The notes under the pieces are model-generated. The model had not been told where the DNA came from. It ran no database searches and saw nothing but the letters and a program-made list of their open reading frames with translations. The position numbers and the translations under genes are program-made. From contig JAAEMR010000088.1 of assembly GCA_024225395.1 (NCBI GenBank), positions 22,735 through 86,734 on the forward strand: a DNA stretch of 64,000 nucleotides. Direction: 5' to 3'. Shown here piece after piece: positions 1 to 8,919 of the stretch (positions are counted from its first letter, which is position 1; every line of letters starts with the position of its first letter). The stretch comes from Gammaproteobacteria bacterium. Lineage in GTDB: Bacteria; Pseudomonadota; Gammaproteobacteria; GCA-001735895.

Positions 1-137
1 CGCTTGAATATTGCACTGATAACGGGGCGATGATTGCGTATGCTGGCGGGCTGAGAATGGCTGCGGGATTAAAAGATGTTGATGTGACCGATGTGTTGCC
101 ACGATGGTCTCTGGAAGACCTGACCGGTTTAAATTAA
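1..137 (+). CDS. tsaD: tRNA N6-threonylcarbamoyladenosine synthase TsaD, C-terminal end (partial)
   Basis: Only the last 44 codons are in the window; the reading frame starts at base 3 and ends with TAA at 135-137. The end contains [15 protein letters not shown], the conserved C-terminal block of TsaD (Kae1/YgjD), followed by the usual WSLEDL-type tail. TsaD transfers the threonylcarbamoyl group to A37 of ANN-decoding tRNAs in the cytoplasm, with TsaB, TsaC and TsaE. The neighbour plsY is a common companion in gammaproteobacteria, here facing it tail to tail with a 16-base gap. The rest of the gene lies before the window. Confidence 0.9.
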   Translation, partial: LEYCTDNGAMIAYAGGLRMAAGLKDVDVTDVLPRWSLEDLTGLN

Positions 138-153
138 TCTTTAGAAATACGAC

Positions 154-741
154 TTAGGCTTCTTCACCTTTGAGAATGCGCTGAATATTTTCTTTATGGC
201 GATAGGTCATGATCATGGTGATAATAAACAGCAGGATACTGATGGTTATATCACCTTGCAGGGCGTAATAAATGAAGGGTAGGCAGGTAAAGGCAATTAG
301 GGCTGCCAGTGATGATAATTTGAATACTTTGGCGACTATTAGCCAGATAGTAATAACGATTAATCCTGATATCCAGTTAAAAGCGAGGATAAAACCGATA
401 GCGGTGGCAACGCCTTTGCCGCCTTTAAACTGGTAGAATACCGGGTAGCAATGTCCCAGGAAAGCCGCTAAGCCCGTTAATGCAATGAACAGTGGTTGCT
501 GTAAAACAAAGCTGGCCACCAATACCGGGATAAAGCCTTTCAGCATGTCACCGAAAAGTGTCAGTGCTGCTGCTTTTTTGCCGGCAATTCTCATCACGTT
601 GGTAGCACCGGGATTGTTTGAGCCTTCACTGCGCGGGTCCGCAAAGCCCATGATTTTACTCAAGGTAATGGCCGATGAAAATGAGCCCAGCAAGTAAGCA
701 ACAAGTATAAAACCGGTATTTAAAAGTGTCAGATTTTCCAA
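154..741 (-). CDS. plsY: Glycerol-3-phosphate acyltransferase PlsY
   Basis: Integral membrane acyltransferase that moves the acyl chain from acyl-phosphate to glycerol-3-phosphate, the first step of phospholipid synthesis. The 195 residues match the family's usual length. The three conserved cytosolic loops are visible: RSEGSNNPGATN at about residues 37-48, GGKGVAT at about 107-113, and a C-terminal YRHKENI near residue 182. The rest is hydrophobic helix. It is read divergently from bioH with about 70 bases between the start codons. The identification is secure. Confidence 0.95.
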   Translation of the reverse strand: MENLTLLNTGFILVAYLLGSFSSAITLSKIMGFADPRSEGSNNPGATNVMRIAGKKAAALTLFGDMLKGFIPVLVASFVLQQPLFIALTGLAAFLGHCYPVFYQFKGGKGVATAIGFILAFNWISGLIVITIWLIVAKVFKLSSLAALIAFTCLPFIYYALQGDITISILLFIITMIMTYRHKENIQRILKGEEA

Positions 742-810
742 GTGAATAAGCAGAGTTGTTTCGATTGCCTGAACTGTACCAGTTAAAATAGCATGTTAGC
801 AATTAGATAA

Positions 811-1590
811 ATGAATAATCAGATTAAGACTTATCAGCAGGGTGATGGCACGCCATTAACATTAGTTCATGGCTGGGGAATGAACTCAGCCGTGTTCGAA
901 CCTTTGGTGCAAAATCTATCCAGTGAGTTTGCCATTACTCGAGTCGATTTGCCGGGGCATGGGCGGTCAAAATGGCAGGGGGAGACTGATTTTGATAAAC
1001 AGGTGGATGCACTTGCCAAAGTGTTGCCGGATTCTGCACTAGTGGGTTGGTCGCTTGGTGGCTTGTATGCCTTGCAGCTGGTCAATCGTTATCCTGAAAA
1101 ATTTAATAAACTTGTGCTGGTGAGTTGTAATCCCTGTTTTGTGCAGAGGGAAAACTGGCAAACGGCAGTCGATGCCGATGTATTTGCTGAATTCTCTGCA
1201 TCATTGATTGATAACTGGAAGTTAACGATCAGACGTTTTCTGGGGTTGCAAATGCACGGTGTCGATCAGGCGCGAAGTCTTATTCGACAAATTTCGGAAT
1301 TACTGGTGAATGGAGGTGAACCCGATCCTGAAGCGATGCGGTTTGGTCTGGATTTATTGTTGAAACTGGATGCCAGAAATGAGCTGAAGCAGGTTGAAGT
1401 TCCGCTGATGGAAATACTGGGTCAGAGAGATACTCTGGTACCTGTCGGGCTGGCCGATCAATTATCGCTGATAAATTCTTCGATTCGTGTAGAATGCGTC
1501 GCGCGCTCGGCACATGCCCCGTTTTTATCTCATAGCGATCTTTTTGCAGGCTTGATACGTGAATTTATTAAATCCTCCACGACTGGATAA
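811..1590 (+). CDS. bioH: Pimeloyl-ACP methyl ester carboxylesterase BioH
   Basis: Alpha/beta hydrolase of 259 residues that removes the methyl ester from pimeloyl-ACP and so closes the BioC-BioH route to the biotin pimelate moiety. The catalytic triad can be placed: Ser81 in GWSLGG, Asp207 in GQRDTL and His235 in SAHAPF. An HGWGMN oxyanion region lies near residue 20. The gene overlaps the start of bioC by 32 bases in another frame, so the two are translationally linked. This coupling with BioC makes BioH a better call than a generic esterase. Confidence 0.93.
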   Translation: MNNQIKTYQQGDGTPLTLVHGWGMNSAVFEPLVQNLSSEFAITRVDLPGHGRSKWQGETDFDKQVDALAKVLPDSALVGWSLGGLYALQLVNRYPEKFNKLVLVSCNPCFVQRENWQTAVDADVFAEFSASLIDNWKLTIRRFLGLQMHGVDQARSLIRQISELLVNGGEPDPEAMRFGLDLLLKLDARNELKQVEVPLMEILGQRDTLVPVGLADQLSLINSSIRVECVARSAHAPFLSHSDLFAGLIREFIKSSTTG

Positions 1591-2365
1591 GTCGGCCGTT
1601 AAAAAATCCTTTAATCGATGTGCCGGTCAGTATGATGATTCGGCTGTTTTGCAGGAAGAAGTTCTGTCTCGATTATTAGAGCGGCTCGAGTATATAAAGT
1701 GTCAGCCTGAACTGATTGTTGATTTAGGTTGCGGCACCGGTTCAGCCATTAAACCTTTACGAAAGCGATATAAAAAAACTCAGATTGTTGCTCTGGATAT
1801 GGCTGATGCGATGCTGGCGATGACCAAAAAGAAATTCGGCCTGTTCGATAAAAAGTGGCTGGTCAATGCTGATATGGAACACCTGCCTTTGAAAGATGAC
1901 TGTGTGGATCTGCTATTTTCCAGTCTTGCTTTGCAATGGAGTAATGATCTTGCCGAAGGCTTTAAAGAATTCAAGCGTGTGGGTCGTGAAAGCGGGTTGC
2001 TGATGTTTACTACTTTTGGTGTCAATACGCTCAAGGAATTACGTGAAAGCTGGTCGCAGGTAGATTCATCGCCTCGAGTGCATCAGTTTATGGATATGCA
2101 TGATATCGGTGACATGATGCTATCAGCGGGTTTATCTCAACCTGTAATGGACATGGAAGAGATTACGATGGAGTACCGAAGTTTTAAAGATTTACTGTCT
2201 GACCTTAAAGCCATAGGTGCAACCAATGCTGAGAATGGACGTCAGCGTGGATTGATGACCGCTGCAAAATTAAACCGTCTGCAACAGGCGTATGAAGAAA
2301 TTGCTTTTAATAATAACCGCTATTCGGCGACTTACGAAATTGTTTACGGACACGCCTGGTTTTAA
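1559..2365 (+). CDS. bioC: Malonyl-ACP O-methyltransferase BioC
   Basis: SAM-dependent methyltransferase that methylates malonyl-ACP so that fatty acid synthesis can build the pimeloyl chain for biotin. It has 268 residues. Motif I, VDLGCGTGSA, sits at residues 54-63, and the N-terminal SFNRCAGQYDD segment is typical of BioC. The chosen start is a GTG inside the end of bioH, which gives the conserved N-terminal region; no later start keeps it. A weak hairpin lies about 50 bases after the stop. With bioH it forms a two-gene biotin operon without the bioFBD genes. Confidence 0.92.
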   Translation: MNLLNPPRLDKSAVKKSFNRCAGQYDDSAVLQEEVLSRLLERLEYIKCQPELIVDLGCGTGSAIKPLRKRYKKTQIVALDMADAMLAMTKKKFGLFDKKWLVNADMEHLPLKDDCVDLLFSSLALQWSNDLAEGFKEFKRVGRESGLLMFTTFGVNTLKELRESWSQVDSSPRVHQFMDMHDIGDMMLSAGLSQPVMDMEEITMEYRSFKDLLSDLKAIGATNAENGRQRGLMTAAKLNRLQQAYEEIAFNNNRYSATYEIVYGHAWF

Positions 2366-2417
2366 AGGCTTTTAATGTTCGAATTTTTAATTATTTATCC
2401 TGTCTTCCGGGGCTTGT

Positions 2418-2442
2418 AACAGGTTCTTCGTTCACCTGTTTT
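2418..2442 (+). terminator. Possible weak terminator after bioC
   Basis: The arms AACAGGT and ACCTGTT are separated by 9 bases and followed by only two more T. The stem is short, so this is a weak candidate. Confidence 0.35.
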
Positions 2443-2579
2443 AGCAAGTATTTTTTAACAAATTTTTCATTTTTGTTGCTAAGCTGTAAAAAATAGACTA
2501 ACCATGCATTTATAGTGGTTTTATCTATGTTTAAATGCCTGAAAAATTGAATTCCCGCTAAAATTCGAAATATAATAAC

Positions 2580-2593
2580 TTGATCTATGTCAA
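2580..2593 (+). promoter_or_regulatory. Anr/FNR-like box upstream of the cox cluster
   Basis: TTGATCTATGTCAA matches TTGAT-N4-GTCAA, the form of the Anr/FNR dyad. Its centre is about 97 bases before the DUF2244 start. The same exact pattern occurs before korA and before the first PPK2 gene, which supports a shared oxygen-responsive regulator. The match is seen; its function is inferred. Confidence 0.55.
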
Positions 2594-2683
2594 CTGCGCG
2601 ATTAAACTTATCGTCTTTCAGTGGCTCTCATTGGTTTTTTTTTGCAAGAACATATCAGTTAAATCCATTAGATGTGACTTGTT

Positions 2684-3184
2684 ATGATTCTTGAAAAAAC
2701 TGATCCTGGTGAACATCAATATGATTTTCTGATCAGGCCCAACAGGTCAATGACTGCAAAGGGTATGATGCTTTTTGTTGTACTTGTAGGTATCACTGTT
2801 TTCCTGATTGCTATTAGGTTTGTTATGCTGGGTGCATGGGTAATATTACCTTTTGCAATACTTGAAGTTGCCCTTTTGGCAGCTGGTTTCTGGCTCTATG
2901 AACGGGCAAGCCGATACAGAGAGACGGTGCAGCTTTCCAGAAAAAGTATCTTAATTACACAGGAAAGTGTAAAAGGCCAAAAAAGTTGGCAATTTAACCC
3001 ACATTGGGTGAAGGTGACGCTCAGTCTGGATCAAAAGGACTGGTATCCCAGTCAGCTTTTCATTGGGTCGCATGGTCAGCAGGTTGAAATTGGAGCCTGT
3101 TTAACAAACCAGGAAAGAGAAGATCTTACTAAAGCTTTAAAACAGGCTATGCCGGATGTATTGCAACATTCGACACAGCATTAA
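2684..3184 (+). CDS. DUF2244 integral membrane protein
   Basis: Protein of 166 residues with two membrane helices in its first half, at about residues 27-70 (MMLFVVLVGITVFLI and then WVILPFAILEVALL), followed by a soluble part rich in beta-type sequence. The layout matches the DUF2244 family, which often precedes cytochrome oxidase genes in proteobacteria. It starts 49 bases before coxB on the same strand and is probably its operon leader. Its biochemical role is not known. Position suggests a link to oxidase assembly, but nothing in the sequence shows it. Confidence 0.8.
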   Translation: MILEKTDPGEHQYDFLIRPNRSMTAKGMMLFVVLVGITVFLIAIRFVMLGAWVILPFAILEVALLAAGFWLYERASRYRETVQLSRKSILITQESVKGQKSWQFNPHWVKVTLSLDQKDWYPSQLFIGSHGQQVEIGACLTNQEREDLTKALKQAMPDVLQHSTQH

Positions 3185-3232
3185 ACGAATTAACTATGAA
3201 CTAGATAAATGACAAATCGGGGGATTCTGTAG

Positions 3233-4357
3233 ATGTCCAAGCTAAGACAAGTCTTCAATAGAGGATTGTTGTTGATAGCCTCAACATTATTTTCATTACC
3301 AGCTTTCGCAGTGAGGGAGTACAACCTTCCTGAGCCTGCTTCTACCATTACACGAGAAATCTACGATTTACATATGCTGACTGCCTGGGTAGCCACGGCA
3401 ATTATGATTATCGTGACCGGTATCATTCTTTATGCGTTGATTAATTTTCGTAAATCAAAAGGTTATCAGCCTGATATGGAATTCAATCATACCTGGTTCG
3501 GACGTTGGTCATGGGCACTGGTTCCCGCAATTGTTCTGGGTATCGACTTTAGTATTGCAGGTTCTGCGACTGAGACCTTAGGCAATATCGAGAGCCATGA
3601 TCCTGCTGATGTAACGGTTAAGGTTACCGGCTCGCAGTGGAAATGGACTTATGAGTACATGGATGATGATCTCAAAATTGTTAGTAATTTGAATAAAGAT
3701 ATTCCTGCCGATAATGATCTGTACTTAAGAGATGTTGATAATCGTCTAGTTTTACCAACCAATAAGAGAGTTCGATTTTTACATACGGCGACTGATGTGT
3801 TGCATGCCTGGTGGGTTCCCGCTATTGCCTATAAGAAAGACTCTATACCCGGTTATATCAATGAAACCTGGACGGTAATCGATAAAGAAGGTGTTTATCG
3901 TGGGCAGTGTGCCGAGAACTGCGGTACCGGCCATGCATTTATGCCTATCGTAGTAGAAGCGGTTAGCCCTGCTAAATATGATGAATGGATGAAAGGCCAG
4001 AAAGTAGCCATGGCAGCAGCAATGGCTGAAGCGTCGTCAGATAAAATCTGGGATCAGGCTGAATTGATGGAACGCGGTGAAAAACTCTATAACACTAGTT
4101 GTGCTGCCTGCCACATGCCAACAGGTGCTGGTATCCCTGGCGTGTTTCCTGCGCTGAAAGGCAGCCCGGTAGCTTTGGGAGACATGTCAAAGCATATTGA
4201 TATTATTTTAAAAGGTGTTGCAGGAACTGCGATGGCATCCTGGGCCAACCAATTGAATGATCTTGAGCTGGCAGCAATTATTACTTATGAAAGAAATGCA
4301 TGGGGTAATAATACTGGCGATTCCACGCAACCTGCTGACATTAAAGCGGCTCGATAA
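3233..4357 (+). CDS. coxB: Cytochrome c oxidase subunit II with fused cytochrome c domain
   Basis: Subunit II accepts electrons from cytochrome c at the CuA centre on the periplasmic side. The 374 residues show a signal peptide (1-26, ending PAFA), two membrane helices (about 48-70 and 93-110) and a cupredoxin domain. The CuA ligands are His191, Cys226, Cys230, His234 and Met237 in CAENCGTGHAFM. A C-terminal c-type haem domain follows, with CAACH at 290-294 and a likely axial Met334. The fused haem makes this the caa3-like form of subunit II. It lies directly before coxA with a 24-base gap. Confidence 0.96.
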   Translation: MSKLRQVFNRGLLLIASTLFSLPAFAVREYNLPEPASTITREIYDLHMLTAWVATAIMIIVTGIILYALINFRKSKGYQPDMEFNHTWFGRWSWALVPAIVLGIDFSIAGSATETLGNIESHDPADVTVKVTGSQWKWTYEYMDDDLKIVSNLNKDIPADNDLYLRDVDNRLVLPTNKRVRFLHTATDVLHAWWVPAIAYKKDSIPGYINETWTVIDKEGVYRGQCAENCGTGHAFMPIVVEAVSPAKYDEWMKGQKVAMAAAMAEASSDKIWDQAELMERGEKLYNTSCAACHMPTGAGIPGVFPALKGSPVALGDMSKHIDIILKGVAGTAMASWANQLNDLELAAIITYERNAWGNNTGDSTQPADIKAAR

Positions 4358-4381
4358 AAATTAAATTCTGGAGAGTGTAAT

Positions 4382-5983
4382 ATGAGTGAAGCGACTGCAC
4401 ATGATGATCATCACGATCATAAACCAACAGGCATAGGCCGATGGTTATTTAGTACCAACCATAAAGATATTGGGACTATGTACCTGATTTTTGCGCTGGT
4501 AATGTTATTTCTGGGTGGTGCCAGTGCGATGGTTCTGCGTATGGAGCTGTTTATGCCTGGTATTCAGATAGTTGATCCTGATACCTACAATAATCTGCTG
4601 ACAAATCATGCATTGATCATGGTGTTTGGTATGGTTATGCCAGCAGGTGCAGGTATGGCTAACTGGATGATTCCGATGATGATCGGGGCTCCGGATATGG
4701 CTTTACCGCGATTGAATAACCTGAGCTTCTGGTTACTACCAATGGCTGGAACCATGTTAATTCTATCCATGGTCATTTCTTATTTCCCTGGAACGGGTAC
4801 TCCGGTTAATACAGGCTGGACGTTATATCCTCCATTGTCTGTGCAGTCAGGCATGGGTATGGATTTCCTGATTTTTACCGTTCACATCCTGGGTATCTCA
4901 TCGATTCTTGCAGCTATTAACATTGTTACTACAATCGTTAATATGCGTGCTCCTGGCATGACCTGGTTCAAAATGCCTTTGTTTGTATGGTCATGGTTGT
5001 TCACTGGTTTATTATTAATTATGATCATGCCTGTTCTGGCGGGTGGCGTGACCATGTTATTGTTTGATCGTCATTTCGGTACATCATTCTTTGATGCTGC
5101 TGGTGGTGGTGATCCGGTATTGTTCCAGCACCTGTTCTGGTTCTTTGGACATCCTGAAGTTTACGTTCTGCTGCTGCCTTCAATCGGTGTGCTGGGTTTG
5201 ATTATTCCTACTTTCTCACGTAAGCCTCTGTTTGCTTATAAGCCACTGGTCTGGTTCATGGCCGCATTGACCGCTCTGGGAATGGTTGTATGGGCTCATC
5301 ATCAATACACTGTTGGTATGTCACTCGATGCGACGACCTATTTCATGATTGGTACGATATTGATTTCGATTCCGGTAGGTATGATGTTAATGAGCTTTAT
5401 TTTCACCATGTGGCGTGGAGCGATGACATTTGAAACACCGATGTTATTTGGTATAGCGATTATTTTAATGTTCTCTTTTGCCGGCGTTACCGGCGTTATG
5501 CTGGCAGTGGTACCGGCTGATCTGCAATACCATGACTCCTATTTTGTGGTAGCTCACTTCCATTATGCGCTGATCCCTGGGTCTGTATTTGGCCTGTATG
5601 CAGCGGTCTTTTACTGGTTGCCGAAATGGACGGGCAATATGTATAACGAAACTCAAGGTCAGATTTTCTTCTGGTGGACCACGTTGTCATTCAACCTGAC
5701 GTTCTTCCCGCAGCATTTCTCAGGGCTTGCCGGCATGCCTCGCCGAATAGTTGATTATAGTCCTCAGTTTGCAGACTTTAACTATCTGTCCAGTGTGGGT
5801 GGGATGTTATTCGGTCTTTCACATTTGCTATTCCTTTACATCATTATCAAAACTATAAAAGGTGGCGAGAAAGCGCCTGCTAATCCATGGGAAGGTTCGC
5901 AAATTGGTACAACGGGTCTGGAATGGACTTTACCGTCTCCACCGCCGTTTCACAGTTTTAATACACCACCCGCTATCAAATAG
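4382..5983 (+). CDS. coxA: Cytochrome c oxidase subunit I (A1-type haem-copper oxidase)
   Basis: Catalytic subunit that reduces O2 to water and pumps protons. The 533 residues carry all metal ligands: His76 and His394 for the low-spin haem, His257, His306 and His307 for CuB, and His392 for the active-site haem. The GHPEVY motif (256-261) has the proton-channel Glu259 and the cross-linked Tyr261, which marks the A1 type. The N-terminus is His-rich (DDHHDH). An AGAGTG-type ribosome site precedes the ATG. The haem could be A or O; SURF1 and CtaG nearby favour an aa3-type enzyme. Confidence 0.97.
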   Translation: MSEATAHDDHHDHKPTGIGRWLFSTNHKDIGTMYLIFALVMLFLGGASAMVLRMELFMPGIQIVDPDTYNNLLTNHALIMVFGMVMPAGAGMANWMIPMMIGAPDMALPRLNNLSFWLLPMAGTMLILSMVISYFPGTGTPVNTGWTLYPPLSVQSGMGMDFLIFTVHILGISSILAAINIVTTIVNMRAPGMTWFKMPLFVWSWLFTGLLLIMIMPVLAGGVTMLLFDRHFGTSFFDAAGGGDPVLFQHLFWFFGHPEVYVLLLPSIGVLGLIIPTFSRKPLFAYKPLVWFMAALTALGMVVWAHHQYTVGMSLDATTYFMIGTILISIPVGMMLMSFIFTMWRGAMTFETPMLFGIAIILMFSFAGVTGVMLAVVPADLQYHDSYFVVAHFHYALIPGSVFGLYAAVFYWLPKWTGNMYNETQGQIFFWWTTLSFNLTFFPQHFSGLAGMPRRIVDYSPQFADFNYLSSVGGMLFGLSHLLFLYIIIKTIKGGEKAPANPWEGSQIGTTGLEWTLPSPPPFHSFNTPPAIK

Positions 5984-6039
5984 TAGCTATGGGAGTGCGT
6001 CTTGATGAGACCTGCTCCCTTAAATAAAAGGTTTAAATT

Positions 6040-6195
6040 ATGATGACTGAAAATATAACCGACGCCGAAATTTCTGATGCGGAAAAAAGGCTAAAAAGAA
6101 ATAACATTATTGTTGCTGGCATCCTGAGTGCAATAGCATTAACCGGAATTCTGGTTCCACTTTTTTATTACACGGGTTTAGTTGTTCCTCAATGA
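6040..6195 (+). CDS. Small single-pass membrane protein between coxA and ctaG
   Basis: Reading frame of 51 codons that starts ATGATGACT after an AAAGG ribosome site and whose stop overlaps the ctaG start as ATGA. The protein has a charged N-terminal half with DAEKRLKRNN and one hydrophobic helix (about residues 25-47), ending VVPQ. This is the layout of the small cytochrome oxidase assembly proteins that often sit before ctaG in proteobacteria. Overlap coupling and position make it a real gene. Its exact role is not established. Confidence 0.75.
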   Translation: MMTENITDAEISDAEKRLKRNNIIVAGILSAIALTGILVPLFYYTGLVVPQ

Positions 6196-6737
6196 GTTCA
6201 GAACAAGCACAACCCAAAGGTAAAAGGACTTCCTTAATGCTGGGTGGTCTAGGTATTGGCATGTTTGCTTTTGGCTTTGCTTTAGTGCCGTTGTATAACC
6301 TGGTTTGTTCAGTTGCCGGTATAAATGGCATTGCCACCAGTTCCACCAGGGCGGAGTTGGTATTGACTGAAACGGATGTAAATCGTCTGGTCACGGTTGA
6401 ATTTGATTCAACGCTTAATGCAGGTTTACCCTGGAAAATTGAAAAGCCGAAAGGAAAATTGAAAGTGCATCCCGGTGATCTGCATAATATAAGTTATCGT
6501 GCGACTAACCTGTCTGAAAAAACAATTCAGGTTCAGGCTATTCCGGGGATTACGCCCTGGCAGGCTACAGAGTATTTTAATAAAACAGAATGCTTCTGTT
6601 TTGAAACACAAACTTTAGGTCCCGGGGAAAGTAGAGATATGAACTTGCAGTTCGTAGTGGATAGAGAATTGCCTGATAAATATCGTACGATCACATTATC
6701 CTATACATTTATGAATACCGATCGAACTAAGATTTAA
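6192..6737 (+). CDS. ctaG: Cytochrome c oxidase assembly protein CtaG (Cox11)
   Basis: Copper chaperone that delivers copper to CuB of subunit I. It has 181 residues with one N-terminal membrane helix (about 15-38) ending in a conserved NLVCSVAGING stretch with Cys39. A periplasmic domain follows with the copper-binding CFCF at 134-137. A usual length and the operon position between coxA and coxC support the call. The start is taken as the ATG overlapping the stop of the preceding small gene. Confidence 0.95.
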   Translation: MSSEQAQPKGKRTSLMLGGLGIGMFAFGFALVPLYNLVCSVAGINGIATSSTRAELVLTETDVNRLVTVEFDSTLNAGLPWKIEKPKGKLKVHPGDLHNISYRATNLSEKTIQVQAIPGITPWQATEYFNKTECFCFETQTLGPGESRDMNLQFVVDRELPDKYRTITLSYTFMNTDRTKI

Positions 6738-6791
6738 CATAATTTTTAAATACTGACAATAATTATAAATACTGCAAAAAAGAGGAAAATC

Positions 6792-7679
6792 ATGACAAAT
6801 ACTGAATCATATTTTATTCCAGAACCGAGTCGTTGGCCGATTATTTCTGCCAGTAGCGTTTTTGTTCTGTTATTTGGTTTTATATTGATGATCAATGACG
6901 TAAGTGTTGGCTCAATGATTTTGACAGCTGGCTTCCTGATGATTGGCTATATATTTTTTGGCTGGTTTGGTGCGGTTATCGATGAGAACCTTAGGGGTAG
7001 TTACGGCCCTAATGTCAGTACCTCGTTTAGGCAGGGTATGTTCTGGTTTATTACTTCTGAAGTCTTTTTCTTCCTGACTTTTTTTGCCTGTCTGTATTAT
7101 TTTCGGGGCATTGCCATTCCTTCTTTAAGTGGAGAAGGACATCAACCCATGTCCAATATTCTATGGGACGGGTTTCAGGATGTCTGGCCATTAGTTACCT
7201 TACCGGGTGACACTAATGTTGTTAGTGGAACAACCTATACACCTCCAAAAGAAGCGATGGGTGCTGGTGGAATTCCGTTATGGAATACCATCATCCTGTT
7301 GTCTTCGGGTGGAACTTTGACCTGGGCTCACTGGGGATTAAAGAAAGAAAGTAAAAACCAGCTGGTACTGGGTCTAATGATGACAGTAGCACTGGGTTTG
7401 ATCTTCTTTGGTTTTCAGGCTTATGAGTATTTTCACGCTTATACAGCAATGGATCTTAAGTTAACATCAGGAATTTATGGTTCCACCTTTTACATGCTGA
7501 CAGGTTTTCATGGTCTTCATGTCACTATCGGAACCATCATGCTGATAGTTATAACAATCCGTTCGATGAAGGATCATTTTACTGAAGAAAACCATTTTGC
7601 GTTTGAAGCAGTTGCCTGGTACTGGCACTTTGTAGACGTGGTCTGGATTGGTTTATATTTCTTTGTTTACTGGTTGTAA
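6792..7679 (+). CDS. coxC: Cytochrome c oxidase subunit III
   Basis: Membrane subunit of 295 residues with the seven-helix pattern of subunit III. It includes the conserved FWFITSEVFFF and FYMLTGFHGLHV blocks and the closing WYWHFVDVVWIGLYF motif. Subunit III stabilises subunit I and its proton uptake. An AAAGAGGAAA ribosome site precedes the start. A strong terminator follows the stop within 60 bases, so the main oxidase operon seems to end here, with assembly genes in a second unit downstream. Confidence 0.96.
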   Translation: MTNTESYFIPEPSRWPIISASSVFVLLFGFILMINDVSVGSMILTAGFLMIGYIFFGWFGAVIDENLRGSYGPNVSTSFRQGMFWFITSEVFFFLTFFACLYYFRGIAIPSLSGEGHQPMSNILWDGFQDVWPLVTLPGDTNVVSGTTYTPPKEAMGAGGIPLWNTIILLSSGGTLTWAHWGLKKESKNQLVLGLMMTVALGLIFFGFQAYEYFHAYTAMDLKLTSGIYGSTFYMLTGFHGLHVTIGTIMLIVITIRSMKDHFTEENHFAFEAVAWYWHFVDVVWIGLYFFVYWL

Positions 7680-7710
7680 TTAAAAGTAAACAGGAAGTCG
7701 CTTTGTATTG

Positions 7711-7738
7711 AAAGCGCTTGGATTCAAGCGCTTTTTTT
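7711..7738 (+). terminator. Rho-independent terminator after coxC
   Basis: AAAGCGCTTG and CAAGCGCTTT form a perfect 10-base-pair stem with a GATT loop, followed by a run of T. This is a textbook intrinsic terminator. Confidence 0.9.
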
Positions 7739-7911
7739 TGTCTTAATATTAGTTATTGTTTTGACCATGAAGAGCTAGAAAGAGAAACTGCAATATAGTA
7801 TCGAAGCTTAATTTATTTAGCGCTTAAAGGGCTTTATTTAGATGCTTCTTTAAACCTGGTGATCTTCATGTGCTTCGTGGTAAGTTAATATTGATCATTT
7901 AGTTGAATGAT

Positions 7912-8112
7912 CTAGATTCCATGTGGTTTCAGATTGCCGGTGAAATAACCGATCAGCAGCAGGCAGATCAGGCAAATTGAAAGTCCGACGCGAATGGTGA
8001 GTGATGTCACTATTCTATTTGAATTGCCTTTTTCTTTAGCGAGGAAAAAGGCACCGCTAATTAAACTGATAATGATTAAAGCGAGATTGATGATAATGAG
8101 TGTCTTGAACAT
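7912..8112 (-). CDS. DUF2909-type twin-transmembrane protein
   Basis: Protein of 66 residues with two hydrophobic helices (about 5-25 and 38-60) separated by a short basic turn, KEKGNSNR. This matches the twin-transmembrane DUF2909 proteins, which are commonly found in the opposite orientation inside proteobacterial oxidase clusters. It is read divergently from the SURF1 gene with 75 bases between starts. The function is unknown. Conservation of position is the main support that it is real. Confidence 0.7.
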   Translation of the reverse strand: MFKTLIIINLALIIISLISGAFFLAKEKGNSNRIVTSLTIRVGLSICLICLLLIGYFTGNLKPHGI

Positions 8113-8187
8113 GCGTGAAACAGTTAATAGTTAAGATGACATCTATTTTATCATGAAATGCTTTAAACGATTAGGGTTGTACCTGTA

Positions 8188-8919
8188 GTGTTTTTTGGAT
8201 TTCGATATATTTTTAATCCTTTAATGCTGTTTTTATTCCTGCTGTTTTTTGGAGTATTTAGCGCGTTATCGCTATGGCAGCTAAATCGAGTTTATGAAAA
8301 GCAGTCAACGGTGAAACAAATTGAGTTTGCTAATCAGCAGAAGCCACTGAGCTTTAAACAGTTAACAGATGGAAGTGTTTTAGAGCATATTTTTTATCGG
8401 GCATCAGCTACTGGTCGATTTAATAGTGACAGTTGTTTTTTTGTAGAAAATGTTGTCATGGATGGTGAGCCAGGTATGTATGTGTATTGCCCGTTTGATC
8501 TTGATGATGAAAACCGATGGTTACTGGTCAATATGGGCTGGATAAAACGCGGTAAAAACAGACTGCAATTGCCTGAGTACCAGATTGATTCCGGAGCAGT
8601 AGTGATTGAAGGTTTTATTAAACAGCCTCGTTCAAAACCTGTGGTGACTTCAGGAGTGGATAAACCGAATACCGAGCATGAAAAGTTATGGGTATACTTT
8701 GATTTTGATAGCCTGAAGCAACAAAGCGGGCTGGACTTTTATCCCATCGAATTACAGTTAACATCAGATTTAAGTCATAACCTTCACAGGCAGTGGCCGC
8801 AATTTAAAGCGAAAACAGGCATGCATATAGGTTATGCAATTCACTGGGCTGCGTTTGCACTGGTGACTCTAATTCTATTTATTAAATTTAACTTTAACAA
8901 AGCAAAACACGATGAATGA
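8188..8919 (+). CDS. SURF1 family cytochrome oxidase biogenesis protein
   Basis: Membrane-anchored assembly factor linked to haem A insertion into subunit I. The 243 residues have a helix at each end (about 8-28 and 218-236) around a periplasmic domain, with the N-terminal FSALSLWQLNR and VNMGWIKRG blocks of SURF1. The start is GTG, taken because it gives the full first helix. The end overlaps the next gene by 8 bases. The gene begins a second oxidase-assembly unit with the CxxxC protein and cyoE. Confidence 0.9.
   Translation: MFFGFRYIFNPLMLFLFLLFFGVFSALSLWQLNRVYEKQSTVKQIEFANQQKPLSFKQLTDGSVLEHIFYRASATGRFNSDSCFFVENVVMDGEPGMYVYCPFDLDDENRWLLVNMGWIKRGKNRLQLPEYQIDSGAVVIEGFIKQPRSKPVVTSGVDKPNTEHEKLWVYFDFDSLKQQSGLDFYPIELQLTSDLSHNLHRQWPQFKAKTGMHIGYAIHWAAFALVTLILFIKFNFNKAKHDE

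Larger units (their letters stand above)
2366..2683. other. Intergenic region between bioC and the oxidase cluster
   Basis: This 318-base AT-rich stretch holds no open frame that looks like a gene. It contains a short hairpin with a T run at 2418-2442 and a dyad resembling an Anr/FNR box at 2580-2593. The promoter of the oxidase cluster should lie in the last 150 bases. Confidence 0.7.
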
